Assembly (NCBI GenBank): GCA_023441105.1
Contig: JAEZQX010000490.1
Span: 1 to 19,544 of the forward strand
Length of the DNA stretch: 19,544 bases
DNA from: Pseudomonadota bacterium
GTDB taxonomy: Bacteria > Pseudomonadota > Gammaproteobacteria > Burkholderiales > Burkholderiaceae
Direction of reading: 5' to 3'
A model generated the notes under the pieces. That model had not been told where the DNA came from. It did not search any database and was given only the letters and a program-made list of their open reading frames with translations. This document shows positions 6,989 through 15,412 of this stretch, piece after piece. The position numbers and the translations under genes were made by a program. The first letter of the stretch is position 1. Each line of letters opens with the position of its first letter.

Positions 6989-8472
6989 CAGCCTCTCCTT
7001 GCTGTCATGTTCAGGCCCTCGCGGGCCAGTTCCGGCTGCGCCGGGCGCGGGAACTGCGCCGGCGCATTCGCTTCCGCCAGCGGGGCCGCCGACATCGGCC
7101 GCATCTGCTGCCGGTGCTGGCCCGGCCCGCCCGGCACCGGCTCGTCGCCCTCGCCTTCGTGCGGGCCGGCGCCGATCAGCCGCAACAGGAACACGGTGCC
7201 GGCGCCGAAGACCACCAGGTAGACGACCACGAACAGCGCCAGCGTCAGGCCCACCTGCCCGGCGCTGTGCGGCGAGACCGCATCGGCGGTGCGCATCAGC
7301 CCGTGGATGATCCACGGCTGCCGGCCGATCTCGGTGGTGAACCAGCCGGCGAGGATGGCCACCAGCCCCGAAGGTCCCATCCACAATGCCATTCGCAGGA
7401 ACGGACGCGACCGGTAGAGCCGGTCGCCGCGCCGCAACCAGAGCCCGAGCAGGCCGAGCGTGATCATCAGCAGGCCGAGCCCGACCATCACCCGGAAGGT
7501 CCAGAAGACGACCAGCGAATTCGGCCGGTCCTCGCGCGGAAACTCCTTCAGCGCCGGAATGGTGCCGTCGAGGCTGTGGGTGAGGATCAGGCTGCCGAGC
7601 CGAGGGATCTCGAGGCTGTAGCGGGTGGTCTCCGCCTCCATGTCGGGCAGGCCGAACAGGATCAGCGGCACGCCCTCGCCGGGATGGTTTTCCCAGTGCC
7701 CCTCCATCGCCGCGATCTTCGCCGGCTGGTGCTTGAGCGTGTTGAGGCCGTGCAGGTCGCCGATCAGCAATTGCAGCGGCGCGGTGAACAGGATCATCCA
7801 CAGCGCCATCGACAGCATCTTGCGCACCGGCGCGCGGTCGTGGCCGCGCAGCAGGTGCCAGGCGGCGCTGCCGCCGACCATCAGCGCCGTCGCCAGGTAC
7901 GCCGCCGTCACCATGTGGGCCAGGCGATACGGAAAGGACGGATTGAAGATCACTTGCAACCAGTTCACCGGCACCACCACACCGTCGACGATCTCGTGGC
8001 CCTGCGGCGTATGCATCCAGCTGTTGGAGGCGAGGATCCAGGTTGCCGAGATCAGCGTGCCGACGGCCACCGCGATGGTCGAGACGAAATGCAGTCCCGG
8101 CCCGACCCGGTTGAGCCCGAACAGCATCACGCCGAGGAAGCCGGCTTCGAGGAAGAAGGCGGTCAGCACCTCGTAGGTCAGCAGCGGACCGGTGACGCCA
8201 CCGGCGAAACGCGAGAACTCGCTCCAGTTGGTGCCGAACTGGTAGGCCATCACCAGTCCCGACACGACACCCATGCCGAAGGCCACCGCGAAGATCTTCA
8301 GCCAGAAGCGGTACAGGTCCTGATAGACCTGCTTGCCGCTCTGCAGCCACCGCGCCTCGAGCACCGCCAGATAGCTGGCGAGGCCGATGGTGAGGGCCGG
8401 GAAGATAATGTGAAAGGAGATGGTGAATCCGAACTGGATCCGGGCGAGCAGCAACGCGTCGAGGTCGGGCAT
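6988..8472 (-). CDS. cioA: Cytochrome bd-type (cyanide-insensitive) quinol oxidase subunit I
   Basis: This 494-aa subunit carries haems b558, b595 and d and oxidises quinol to reduce oxygen to water without pumping protons. Visible haem ligands are His21 (in [11 protein letters not shown]), His186 ([10 protein letters not shown]) and Met329 ([10 protein letters not shown]), matching the E. coli CydA ligands by position in the first half. Glu101 and Glu109 match the conserved acidic pair. The quinol-binding Q-loop (about residues 245-325, with [12 protein letters not shown]) is short, which marks the cyanide-insensitive CioA branch rather than long-loop CydA. The last 50 residues are a polar, low-complexity tail. 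ATG 8472 is preceded by GAGG about 9 nt away. It is the first gene of cioA-cioB-DUF2474 and divergent from xfp. Confidence 0.96.
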   Translation of the reverse strand: MPDLDALLLARIQFGFTISFHIIFPALTIGLASYLAVLEARWLQSGKQVYQDLYRFWLKIFAVAFGMGVVSGLVMAYQFGTNWSEFSRFAGGVTGPLLTYEVLTAFFLEAGFLGVMLFGLNRVGPGLHFVSTIAVAVGTLISATWILASNSWMHTPQGHEIVDGVVVPVNWLQVIFNPSFPYRLAHMVTAAYLATALMVGGSAAWHLLRGHDRAPVRKMLSMALWMILFTAPLQLLIGDLHGLNTLKHQPAKIAAMEGHWENHPGEGVPLILFGLPDMEAETTRYSLEIPRLGSLILTHSLDGTIPALKEFPREDRPNSLVVFWTFRVMVGLGLLMITLGLLGLWLRRGDRLYRSRPFLRMALWMGPSGLVAILAGWFTTEIGRQPWIIHGLMRTADAVSPHSAGQVGLTLALFVVVYLVVFGAGTVFLLRLIGAGPHEGEGDEPVPGGPGQHRQQMRPMSAAPLAEANAPAQFPRPAQPELAREGLNMTARRG

Positions 8473-8689
8473 GGCAGTCGCCTCACTGGTTCCGTTTCAC
8501 CCGCCGGCCTGCACCTGGCTCGGCAGGAAGGCGCCTCGCCGAGGCATGGCGGAGCACCTGCGGTCGCCGATTATGCATGCCGCAGCGACAACAGTCCGGC
8601 AAGTCCGGGCGCTCGCCTGCGTCATTACCCACGGCGTTAGACTGGCCGATGCAGCAATGATCGATCCCCCTCCTGACTGGAGCACGCGC
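8473..8689. promoter_or_regulatory. cioA/xfp divergent intergenic region
   Basis: These 217 bp must carry the promoters of both flanking genes. On the minus strand CATAAT at 8570-8575 is a fair -10 for cioA, but no good -35 sits at normal spacing. On the plus strand TAGACT at 8638-8643 is a possible weak -10 for xfp. I looked for FNR/Anr-type TTGAT...ATCAA boxes, which would fit an oxygen-regulated oxidase, and did not find one. The xfp ribosome site GGAG is at 8679-8682. Confidence 0.35.
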
Positions 8690-11110
8690 ATGAATCGCAA
8701 CCAAGCCGAGCCGATTGGCTCGCCGTCGCACTCGCAGGCCGCAGCGACGCCGCTCGATGCCGACCTGCTGCAGCGGATGGACGCCTGGTGGCGGGCAGCC
8801 AACTACCTGTCGGTCGGTCAGATCTACCTCTACGACAACCCGCTGCTGCGCGAGCCACTGACGCTCGCGCACGTCAAGCCGCGCCTGCTCGGACACTGGG
8901 GAACCACGCCGGGCCTCAACTTCATCTACGTCCACCTCAACCGGATCATCAACCGGCTCGATGCCGATGTCATCTACATCACCGGCCCCGGTCACGGCGG
9001 GCCCGGCCTGGTGGCCAATACCTGGATGGAAGGCAGCTACAGCGAACGCTATCCCGAGGTGCCACAGGATGCCGTCGGCATGAAGCGGCTGTTCAAGCAG
9101 TTCTCCTTTCCCGGCGGCATTCCGAGCCACGTGGCGCCGGAGGTGCCCGGCTCGATCAACGAGGGCGGCGAGCTCGGCTACAGCCTGTCGCACGCCTATG
9201 GCGCGGCGTTCGACAACCCCGACCTGGTCGTTGCCTGCGTGATCGGCGACGGCGAGGCCGAAACCGGGCCGCTGGCCACCGCCTGGCATTCGAACAAGTT
9301 CCTGAACCCGGTGCTCGACGGCGCGGTGCTGCCGATCCTGCACCTGAACGGCTACAAGATCGCCGGGCCGACGGTGCTCGCGCGGCTGCCGCACGACGAG
9401 CTCGAGGCGCTGTTCCGCGGCTACGGCCACGAGCCCATCTTCGTCGAGGGCGACGACCCGGCGCTCATGCACCAGCGCATGGCGGCGGCGCTCGACCAGG
9501 CGTTCGAGAAGATCCGCGCCTGCCAGGCCGAGGCCCGGCGCAGCGGCTTCCGCCAGCGCCCGCGCTGGCCGATGATCGTGCTTCGCTCGCCCAAGGGCTG
9601 GACCGGTCCGGCGGTGGTCGACGGCAAGCCGGTCGCCGGCACCTTCCGCTCGCACCAGGTGCCGGTCGCACAGCTGGCGACCAATCCCGCCCACCTCGCC
9701 GCGCTCGAGCAATGGCTGCGCAGCTACCGCCCGGAGGAGCTGTTCGACGAGCAGGGCCGACTCGCTGCCGCGATCGCCGCGCTCTCGCCCAAGGGCGACC
9801 GGCGCATGGGCGCCAACCCGCACGCCAACGGCGGCCTGCTGCTGCGCGACCTCGAACTGCCGGACTTCCGCAGCCATGCGGTCGCGGTCGCCACGCCCGG
9901 CGTCGTGCAGCTCGAATCGACCGCGGTCCAGGGCAAGTTCCTGCGCGACGTCATGAAGCTCAACGCGCCGGCGCGCAACTTTCGCGTCTTCAGTCCCGAC
10001 GAGACCTCGTCCAACCGCTGGGGCGCCCTGTTCGAGGTCACCAACCGCTGCTCCACCGCCGAGATCGTCCCCGGCGACGATCATGTCGCGCCGGATGGCC
10101 GGGTGATGGAGATGCTGAGCGAGCACCAGTGCCAGGGCTGGCTCGAAGGCTACCTGCTCACCGGCCGGCATGGCTTCTTCTCCTGCTATGAAGCCTTCAT
10201 CCACATCGTCGATTCGATGTTCAACCAGCATGCCAAGTGGCTCGACGTCACCCGCGAGATCCCCTGGCGCAAGCCGGTGGCGTCGCTCAACTACCTGCTG
10301 TCGTCGCATGTCTGGCGCCAGGACCACAACGGCTTCAGCCACCAGGACCCGGGCTTCCTGGACGTGGTGATGAACAAGAAGGCCGACATCATCCGCGTCT
10401 ACCTGCCACCCGACGCCAATACGCTGCTGTCGGTCACCGATCACTGCCTGCGCAGCCGCCACTACGTCAACGTGATCGTCGCCGGCAAGCAGCCGGCGCA
10501 CCAATGGCTGGACATGGAGCAGGCGATCGCCCACTGCACCGCCGGCGTCGGCGTCTGGTCCTGGGCGGGCAACGACGGCGGCGGCGAGCCGGACGTGGTG
10601 ATGGCCTGTTGCGGCGACGTGCCGACGCTGGAGACGCTCGCCGCGGTGCAGATCCTGCGCGAGCGGCTGCCGCGCCTGAAGGTGCGCGTGGTCAACGTGG
10701 TCGACCTCCTGACGCTGCAGTCGCCGCGCGAGCATCCGCATGGCCTCGACGACGAGGCGTTCGATGCGATCTTCACCCGGGACAAGCCGGTCATCTTCGC
10801 CTTCCACGGCTACCCGGCGCTGATCCACCGGCTCACCTACCGTCGCAGCAACCATGACAACCTGCACGTGCGCGGCTACAAGGAGGAAGGCACGACCACC
10901 ACGCCGTTCGACATGACGGTGCTCAACGACCTCGACCGGTTCCATCTGGTCGACGACGTCATCGAGCGGGTGCCCGGCCTGCTGCCGGATGCCGGGCCCG
11001 TCCGGGCCCACGTCCGCGAGCGGCTGGCGGCGCACAAGGCCTGGATCCGCGAGCGCGGCGAGGACCTGCCCGAGATTCTCGAATGGCAGTGGCGCGGCGC
11101 CGTCGCCTGA
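8690..11110 (+). CDS. xfp: Phosphoketolase (xylulose-5-phosphate/fructose-6-phosphate)
   Basis: This 806-aa thiamine-diphosphate enzyme cleaves xylulose 5-phosphate (and often fructose 6-phosphate) with phosphate to acetyl phosphate plus glyceraldehyde 3-phosphate or erythrose 4-phosphate. Catalytic histidines His69 (LGHWGTTPG), His102 (GPGHGGPG, 99-106) and His147 (GIPSHVAPE) are spaced as in bifidobacterial phosphoketolase. The TPP/Mg motif [19 protein letters not shown] runs from residue 186. The central domain has [17 protein letters not shown], and the C-terminal domain spans about residues 600-800. Full family length is kept. The ATG at 8690 has GGAG 7 nt upstream; upstream ATGs in frame lack this and add non-conserved sequence. 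It is a single gene, divergent from cioA and convergent with the GGDEF gene. Substrate preference (Xfp versus Xpk) cannot be read from the sequence. Confidence 0.96.
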   Translation: MNRNQAEPIGSPSHSQAAATPLDADLLQRMDAWWRAANYLSVGQIYLYDNPLLREPLTLAHVKPRLLGHWGTTPGLNFIYVHLNRIINRLDADVIYITGPGHGGPGLVANTWMEGSYSERYPEVPQDAVGMKRLFKQFSFPGGIPSHVAPEVPGSINEGGELGYSLSHAYGAAFDNPDLVVACVIGDGEAETGPLATAWHSNKFLNPVLDGAVLPILHLNGYKIAGPTVLARLPHDELEALFRGYGHEPIFVEGDDPALMHQRMAAALDQAFEKIRACQAEARRSGFRQRPRWPMIVLRSPKGWTGPAVVDGKPVAGTFRSHQVPVAQLATNPAHLAALEQWLRSYRPEELFDEQGRLAAAIAALSPKGDRRMGANPHANGGLLLRDLELPDFRSHAVAVATPGVVQLESTAVQGKFLRDVMKLNAPARNFRVFSPDETSSNRWGALFEVTNRCSTAEIVPGDDHVAPDGRVMEMLSEHQCQGWLEGYLLTGRHGFFSCYEAFIHIVDSMFNQHAKWLDVTREIPWRKPVASLNYLLSSHVWRQDHNGFSHQDPGFLDVVMNKKADIIRVYLPPDANTLLSVTDHCLRSRHYVNVIVAGKQPAHQWLDMEQAIAHCTAGVGVWSWAGNDGGGEPDVVMACCGDVPTLETLAAVQILRERLPRLKVRVVNVVDLLTLQSPREHPHGLDDEAFDAIFTRDKPVIFAFHGYPALIHRLTYRRSNHDNLHVRGYKEEGTTTTPFDMTVLNDLDRFHLVDDVIERVPGLLPDAGPVRAHVRERLAAHKAWIRERGEDLPEILEWQWRGAVA

Positions 11111-11125
11111 GCAGTTCCCGATGTC

Positions 11126-11147
11126 GCGGCGCGGCTGGTCGCGCCGC
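11126..11147. terminator. Bidirectional hairpin between xfp and the GGDEF gene
   Basis: A perfect 8-bp stem, GCGGCGCG/CGCGCCGC, with a 6-nt loop lies 15 bp after the xfp stop and directly abuts the stop codon of the convergent GGDEF gene. No T-run follows on either strand. It is therefore a terminator-like structure rather than a classic intrinsic terminator. Confidence 0.4.
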
Positions 11148-12773
11148 TCAGTCAGCGCCGGGCGTGCAGAATCGCCAGGTGTTCCTGCCGGCCTGCTTCG
11201 CGCGGTACATCGCCTCGTCGGCGCGCCGCATCAGGCTGTCGAGGGAATCGCCGTCCTCGGGATAGATGGCGATCCCGATGCTGGCGCCGACGGCAACCTC
11301 GATGCCGCCGTCGATACCGTCGTCGGCACCCGCGCCGGTCGGCGCACCCCTCAGCCGGAACGGCGTGGCCGCGATCGAGACGATGCGCCGCGCCACGACT
11401 TCCAGTTGCGACCGGTCGCTGAAGTCGTCGATCAGCACCACGAATTAGTCGCCGCCGAGCCGCGCGGCGCCATCCCCCTGGTGGCCGCGGCCGGCCGCGT
11501 CGCTCCGCCGCAGCGACGCCGTCAGGCGCGACGCGAAGGCCGCCAGCAGGGCGTCGCCGGCATCGTGGCCGAGGCGGTCGTTGACCTGCTTGAAGCCGTC
11601 GAGGTCTACGAACAGCACCGCCAGCGGCGTGCGGCGACGCTGCGCCTGGGTGATGGCGCGCGCCAGCAACTGGGTAAACAGGCTGCGGTTGGGCAGCCCC
11701 GTGAGGCTGTCGAAATGCGCCAGCCGCCGGATGTGCTCGTCGGCCTCGCGCTGCTCGGTGATGTCCCTCAAGGTGCCGCGCACCATCACGATCCTGCCGT
11801 CCTCGTCCACCACCGGCCGCCCCAGGGCATGCAGCCAGCGCACCCTGCCGCCGGCGAAGCGCAACCTGAACTCGCTGTCGAAGGCGCGGCCTTCCAGCAG
11901 TGCCGGCCGGATGAGGTCGTTGTAGCGCTGCAGGTCGTCGGGATGGATCAGCGCGCGCAGCCTGGCGCCGCGCGGCACCCCGGTCGCCGCATCGAGCTCG
12001 AACAGGCGAAAGGTCTCCGCCGACCAGGTGGTGGAGCGCATGGCCGGATCGACCATCCACATGCCGATCCGCGCGATCCGCTGCGCCTCGGCCAGGTTGC
12101 TCTCGCCCGCCTGCGTCGCGCGCAGGGCCGCGGTGAGCTCGTCGTTGCGCCGGCGCAGCTGGTTGCGCAGGCTCCTGATGTACCCGCCCATCCACGCAAA
12201 CCAGAAGAGCGCGATCGCCAGGGTGAGCCAGCGCAGGCCCTCCACGCCCAACTCGACGGTGCCGGGGCGGTTGAACCAGATCAGCCCGATCAGGCCGGCA
12301 TAGGCCGCCAGGATGGCGAGCGCCTGTATGATCAGCTGGCGGGTGTCGAAGCGCAGCACCCCGAACATGAACACCATCAGCAGCAGCAACAGGAAGATGC
12401 TGCGGCCGCTGCTGGAGGCGTACATCGTTCCGAGCACCACCAGCGTCGCCGCGACCATCTGTGGCAGCGTCAGGCTGGGGTCGGCGAAGCGCCGATTCAG
12501 TCCGCTGCGAAACAGCGCGTAGAAGACCAGGATGCACAGCAGGATCGACGTCGCGCTGATCAACGCGGCGGTGGCCGACAGCGCGCCCTGGAGATGCGCG
12601 GCGTAGACGATGCCGGCGACCAGGGCCGAGGTGGCGGCGGCCATGCGGTGGCGCTGCCGCCGCAGAGCTTGGCGGCGAGCCTCGTCGTCCCCGGGGGCGA
12701 TGCCTGCCCCGGGCACGGGCCCCGCCCCGGTCCGCTCCTGCAGCTGGCTATCCATGGTCATAGCATGGCTCAT
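11148..12773 (-). pseudogene. Membrane-bound PAS-GGDEF diguanylate cyclase with a stop codon inside the GGDEF motif
   Basis: Read through, this encodes 541 aa. Residues 44-198 form about six transmembrane helices of a MASE-like sensor. A PAS domain follows at about 225-340, ending in GTLRDITEQREADE, and then a GGDEF domain from HFDSLTGLPNR (353) to the C-terminus. Intact GGDEF enzymes make cyclic di-GMP from two GTP. Here the signature reads Gly440-Gly441-Asp442-stop-Phe: the Glu codon is TAA (11445-11447), one G-to-T change from GAA. Downstream sequence stays in frame and conserved ([28 protein letters not shown]), so the change is recent or a sequencing error. The truncated 442-aa product would keep the sensor but lose catalysis. 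A GTG at 11441 could restart, but no ribosome site is seen. The start is one of three nearby ATGs (12773, 12761, 12755). Confidence 0.85.
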
Positions 12774-13075
12774 AGGCTGCGTCCGATCCAGCAGTTCGTC
12801 GCGCGCTGCGTGCTCGCGCAACGCCAGCGGCACCGCCAGGGATCGTTGACCGCCTGCTGCTGCAAATGGCACGGCTGCGCCAGTGCCGAGGTCGTGCGGC
12901 AGGATGCGTTCCCGCAATCCGCTCGCGACGATGGCGATGGAATATGCAGGTGGCGAGATGAACTGGAAGAGCCTCGCGGGCCTATCCGCCAGCATAGGCG
13001 CGAGGAAAGTCCGCCCGCGCCGACTGGGGCATCGGCCGGCGAGCCGCCGCGCTGTGGCTGGCAGCTAACGAGCGC
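12774..13075. other. Gene-free stretch upstream of the GGDEF gene
   Basis: This stretch is about 300 bp with no convincing gene. The reading frame of the GGDEF gene stays open back to 12995, but the extension has no domain character and its start has no ribosome site. A weak minus-strand promoter, TTCCAG with a 16-nt spacer and CATATT (around 12940-12967), could serve the GGDEF gene. I checked for a cyclic-di-GMP riboswitch and saw no conserved core. Confidence 0.35.
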
Positions 13076-13110
13076 AGGCCAGGCCCGCCCCCGAGGGGGC
13101 TGCCTGGCCT
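13076..13110 (-). terminator. Strong hairpin terminator after the secreted repeat protein gene
   Basis: Twelve bases past the stop of the minus-strand gene is a long hairpin. The outer arms are AGGCCAGGC (13076-13084) and GCCTGGCCT (13102-13110); the inner stem GCCCCC/GGGGGC (13087-13100) has a 2-nt loop. No T-run follows. The stem is strong enough to act as a transcript end or 3' stabiliser. Confidence 0.6.
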
Positions 13111-13122
13111 AGTGCCGACGGC

Positions 13123-13608
13123 TTACTTGTTGCCGGTTCCCGGCGACGTGCCGGTGTTGGAAGTACCCGGAGCCATCTGCGACTTCAGGTCGCCCGGCGA
13201 GCCTTGCGACTTGGTGGCGTCCGAGGAATCGGGCTTCGCGCCGGTGCCGCCGGAGGTGCTGCCGCCCGTGGAGGCCGGACCGCCAGGCGTGGTCGGGTTG
13301 CCGGTTCCGGGCGCGATCGTGCCGCGCATGTCTCCCGGCGAACCTTGGGAACGGGTCGCTTCGCCAGCGGCGCCGGTGGAGCCGGCGGTGCCGCTCGGCG
13401 TGGTCGCCGTGCCGGTGCTGCCGCTGGGGGACCCGCCGCCGGGCGATTGTCCAGACTGCATCGTCCCCGGGGCAGCTTGCGTGCGGATGTCGCCGGGCGA
13501 GCCTTGTGACTTGGTGGCATCGGATCCGGGCGTGGTGGACTGCGCGAAAGCGCCGCCAGCGGCCATCAGGACGCATGCGGAGAATACTGCGGTCTTCATC
13601 TTGTTCAT
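13123..13608 (-). CDS. Secreted low-complexity protein with three SQGSPGD repeats, function unknown
   Basis: This 161-aa protein has a clear Sec signal peptide (MNKMKTAVFSACVLMAAGGAFA, cut before Gln23). The mature part is rich in Gly, Ser, Thr, Pro and Ala with no cysteine, so it is probably disordered. Three copies of a 20-residue unit built around AT(K/R)SQGSPGD, ending in APGT, lie at residues 30-49, 83-102 and 130-149. They are joined by Gly/Ser/Thr/Pro-rich spacers of 33 and 27 residues. I do not recognise a characterised family. The signal peptide indicates export to the periplasm or beyond, and the repeats could be binding or assembly units. ATG 13608 has GAGGA 7 nt upstream, which favours it over the ATG at 13599. 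It is a single gene with its own hairpin terminator; a palindrome sits 28 bp upstream of the start. Confidence 0.8.
   Translation of the reverse strand: MNKMKTAVFSACVLMAAGGAFAQSTTPGSDATKSQGSPGDIRTQAAPGTMQSGQSPGGGSPSGSTGTATTPSGTAGSTGAAGEATRSQGSPGDMRGTIAPGTGNPTTPGGPASTGGSTSGGTGAKPDSSDATKSQGSPGDLKSQMAPGTSNTGTSPGTGNK
13162..13521 (-). repeat. Three 60-bp coding repeats in the secreted protein gene
   Basis: The three 20-codon units lie at 13462-13521, 13303-13362 and 13162-13221. Units 1 and 3 share the same first eleven residues; unit 2 differs at two of these. The last nine positions vary, ending in a shared APGT. Regular spacing of 159 and 141 bp suggests growth by internal duplication. Confidence 0.75.
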
Positions 13609-13813
13609 GTCGAGATCCTCGTGATTGGTTCCGATTGACAGATGTCAGCCGATGGCGAGGACATGCATCATCCGAGCGACCGGGACACCTCGCCACCGGT
13701 ACCGCAATCGACATGCCCGCGCGCGGCCCGCTCGCGAGGATCGATGTTGCCGGTGCCCTCGTCACGACCGCCTGGCGTGCGGCGCAACGCGGGCCCGGCC
13801 GTATGAGGGTCCG
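13609..13813. promoter_or_regulatory. Intergenic region with TGACA-GA-TGTCA palindrome
   Basis: This 205-bp gap lies between the FAH gene end and the secreted protein gene start. The inverted repeat TGACA-GA-TGTCA at 13636-13647 lies 28 bp upstream of the secreted protein start codon, where a regulator could cover the promoter or early transcript. I see no clear -10/-35 pair and no terminator hairpin with a T-run for the FAH gene. Confidence 0.35.
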
Positions 13814-14665
13814 CTAGGCCTCGGCCACGATGCGGTTGCGCAGCACGCCGACCCGGTCGATCTCGATCTCCACGACATCTCCCGGCTTCATCCAGACCGG
13901 CGGCTGGCGCCGCGCCCCGACGCCGCCGGGGGTCCCGGTGACGATGACATCGCCGGGGTTCAGCGGCGCGATCGTCGACAGGTAGGCGATCTGGCGGGCG
14001 ATCGGATGGATCATCATCTCGGTGGTGGCGCGTTGCATCTCCTCGCCGTTGAGCCGGGTCACCAGCGTCAGCACGGTGCCGGGAGGAATCTCGTCGGCGG
14101 TCCTCATCCAGGGGCCGAAGCCGCCGGTGCGCCAGAAGTTCTTGCCGGGTCCCCACTGCGAGGTGTGACGCTGCCAGTCACGGATGCTGCCGTCGTTGTA
14201 GCAGGCGTAGCCGGCGACATGCTGCAGCGCCTCGTCCTCGGCGATCCGCCTGCCGCCCTTGCCGATCACCACGGCGATCTCGCCTTCATAGTCGAACTTC
14301 TCCGACTCCCGCGGGCGCGGCATGTCCTGGTCATGCCCGACCTGCGAATCGGCGAAGCGCATGAAGAAGGTCGGCTTCTCGCTTTCGATATTGCCGGTCT
14401 CGCGCACATGCTCGCCATAGTTGAGGCCGCAGCACCAGATCTTGCCCGGGTCCGGAACGACCGGCAGCCAGGAGACGGCACCGGTCGCCAGGTCGGGTTT
14501 GCGGCCCTTGACGAGGCTCGCGGCCTCGGCGAGGGCGCCGGCCTCGAGCAACGCCTTGAGGCTGTCGAAGCGTCCGTCGAAGGCGGCGCCGAGATCGATC
14601 AGTCCGTCGCCGACCACTGCGCCGAAGCCGGGCTTGCCCCGGTGGATGAAACTTGCCAATTGCAT
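13814..14665 (-). CDS. Fumarylacetoacetate hydrolase (FAH)-family protein
   Basis: This 283-aa cytoplasmic enzyme has the FAH fold. The family hydrolyses or decarboxylates beta-diketo acids and oxo-dienoates late in aromatic degradation (fumarylpyruvate or fumarylacetoacetate hydrolase, HpcE-type decarboxylase, acylpyruvate hydrolase). An N-terminal cap of about 70 residues precedes KIWCCGLNYGEHVRETG. Metal ligands are Glu127 and Glu129 (YEGEIAVVIGK) and Asp158 (YNDGSIRDWQ), with Lys175 in GPGKNF; the domain ends with DVIVTGTPGGVG. ATG 14665 has GGAGAG 4 nt upstream. It follows the VOC gene by 37 bp on the same strand, and the pair is probably one transcript from the promoter near 15300. The exact substrate is not decidable. 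Confidence 0.92.
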   Translation of the reverse strand: MQLASFIHRGKPGFGAVVGDGLIDLGAAFDGRFDSLKALLEAGALAEAASLVKGRKPDLATGAVSWLPVVPDPGKIWCCGLNYGEHVRETGNIESEKPTFFMRFADSQVGHDQDMPRPRESEKFDYEGEIAVVIGKGGRRIAEDEALQHVAGYACYNDGSIRDWQRHTSQWGPGKNFWRTGGFGPWMRTADEIPPGTVLTLVTRLNGEEMQRATTEMMIHPIARQIAYLSTIAPLNPGDVIVTGTPGGVGARRQPPVWMKPGDVVEIEIDRVGVLRNRIVAEA

Positions 14666-14702
14666 TGCTCTCTCCCGTGAATGCTGCGATGTCCGGTCCG
14701 GT

Positions 14703-15254
14703 TCAGGATACGCCCATCAGGCTCGCCATCCGCTTGCGCCACTGGGCGCGAGGCATGAAGCCGGGCAGGCCGCGGGCATGATCCTCCAGCATCTGCATCA
14801 GCGCCTCGTCGGTGAGCCCGAAGTCCACCGGCACCCGCATCGGCTGCGTGACATACCAGGGCAGGTCGAGGTAGAGCTCGAGCCGATTGCCCTCCGGGTC
14901 GGGCGCGTAGATCGACAAGGCGTTGCCGTGGGTCACCGGCGCGATCTCCGGCGTGCCCTCATCCTGGAGGCGACGATGCATCGTCCGCAGGGTTCCGAGG
15001 CTGTCGGCCTTGAACGAGACCTGGTTGATGACGTTGAACCCGGCCTCCGCCGGCCGCCCGCTGGCCAGCACGATCTGGTGGTGCTCGTCCGGATCACGAC
15101 TCAGGAACACCAGGTCCACCGGGCCGCGCGGCGTCTCGAGATGGCCGCGATCGGTGACGGTGAATTCGAGCAGGCGGGTATAGAAGGCCTCCATGCGGGC
15201 GAGGTCCTTCACGTAGATGCCGAGATGGCTGAACACGAGGCCTGGTCTGCTCAC
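14703..15254 (-). CDS. VOC-superfamily protein, extradiol dioxygenase-like
   Basis: This 183-aa protein has one two-module vicinal-oxygen-chelate domain (residues about 7-130) and a 50-residue C-terminal tail ending QWRKRMASLMGV. The family includes ring-cleaving extradiol dioxygenases and glyoxalases that hold a divalent metal with His/His/Glu. His10 (FSHLGIYV) and Glu126 (GNRLELYLD) are present. The usual second His, at the start of module two, is Gln78 (VINQVSF), so dioxygenase activity is uncertain. A His58-His59 pair (DEHHQIVLA) ends module one. The GTG start at 15254 has GGGGAG 6 nt upstream, and a promoter is seen about 30 bp further up. It precedes the FAH gene by 37 bp, a pairing that suggests aromatic ring-fission chemistry (inference). 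Confidence 0.88.
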   Translation of the reverse strand: MSRPGLVFSHLGIYVKDLARMEAFYTRLLEFTVTDRGHLETPRGPVDLVFLSRDPDEHHQIVLASGRPAEAGFNVINQVSFKADSLGTLRTMHRRLQDEGTPEIAPVTHGNALSIYAPDPEGNRLELYLDLPWYVTQPMRVPVDFGLTDEALMQMLEDHARGLPGFMPRAQWRKRMASLMGVS

Positions 15255-15284
15255 GCTGGTCTCCCCTCCGGTGATTAAGAGGCG

Positions 15285-15312
15285 ATTATCTCATATGTTG
15301 AGATTATTCCAA
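15285..15312 (-). promoter_or_regulatory. VOC-FAH operon promoter with operator palindrome in the spacer
   Basis: On the minus strand, TTGGAA (15307-15312) and GATAAT (15285-15290) are separated by 16 nt, a good sigma70-type promoter about 30 bp upstream of the GTG start. The inverted repeat ATCTCA-TATGT-TGAGAT (15288-15304), with perfect 6-bp arms, fills the spacer and overlaps the -10. This is the expected place for a repressor. No regulator gene is adjacent, so the family is unknown. The rest of the gap to the upstream gene's stop (15313-15412) shows nothing else. Confidence 0.65.
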
Positions 15313-15412
15313 TGCTCACCCACAGCCGCCGGCCTCGCCGAATCCGATCAGGCCGATGCGTTTGCCGGCGGCGGAGTCCGGCTGCGCCGCATCCCGGCGT
15401 TCGGGGTTCGAG

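Noticed and set aside
4364..7222. A 950-codon plus-strand open frame opposite the MFS and cio genes.
   Set aside because: Arg/Ala/His/Gln-rich composition with no domain; it is the antisense of well-supported genes, as expected at this GC content.
5981..8350. A very long minus-strand open frame that ends with the CioB sequence.
   Set aside because: Only the part from 6988 down is CioB. The upstream part is a GC-driven shadow of cioA, which has the conserved haem ligands in another frame.
8473..8689. Possible FNR/Anr box upstream of cioA.
   Set aside because: No TTGAT-N4-ATCAA-like site could be found on either strand.
11148..11441. Separate small gene for the C-terminal half of the GGDEF domain starting at GTG.
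   Set aside because: It starts in the middle of a beta hairpin of the domain, without a Shine-Dalgarno sequence; it is a remnant of the interrupted gene.
11495..11520. Extra residues (GRGHQGDG) between RSDAA and ARLGGD in the GGDEF domain looked like an insertion.
   Set aside because: Comparable loop insertions before GGDEF occur in many otherwise normal diguanylate cyclases, so it is not evidence of damage.
12774..12995. N-terminal extension of the GGDEF protein by 74 codons.
   Set aside because: The extension lacks a recognisable domain and a ribosome site, and the later ATG cluster precedes the normal sensor start.
13010..13040. A stretch reading GAGGAAAGTCCG resembles the conserved start of RNase P RNA.
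   Set aside because: Only this 12-base match is present. The rest of the RNA core, including the later AGAGCAAACC-like and 3' conserved segments, is missing.
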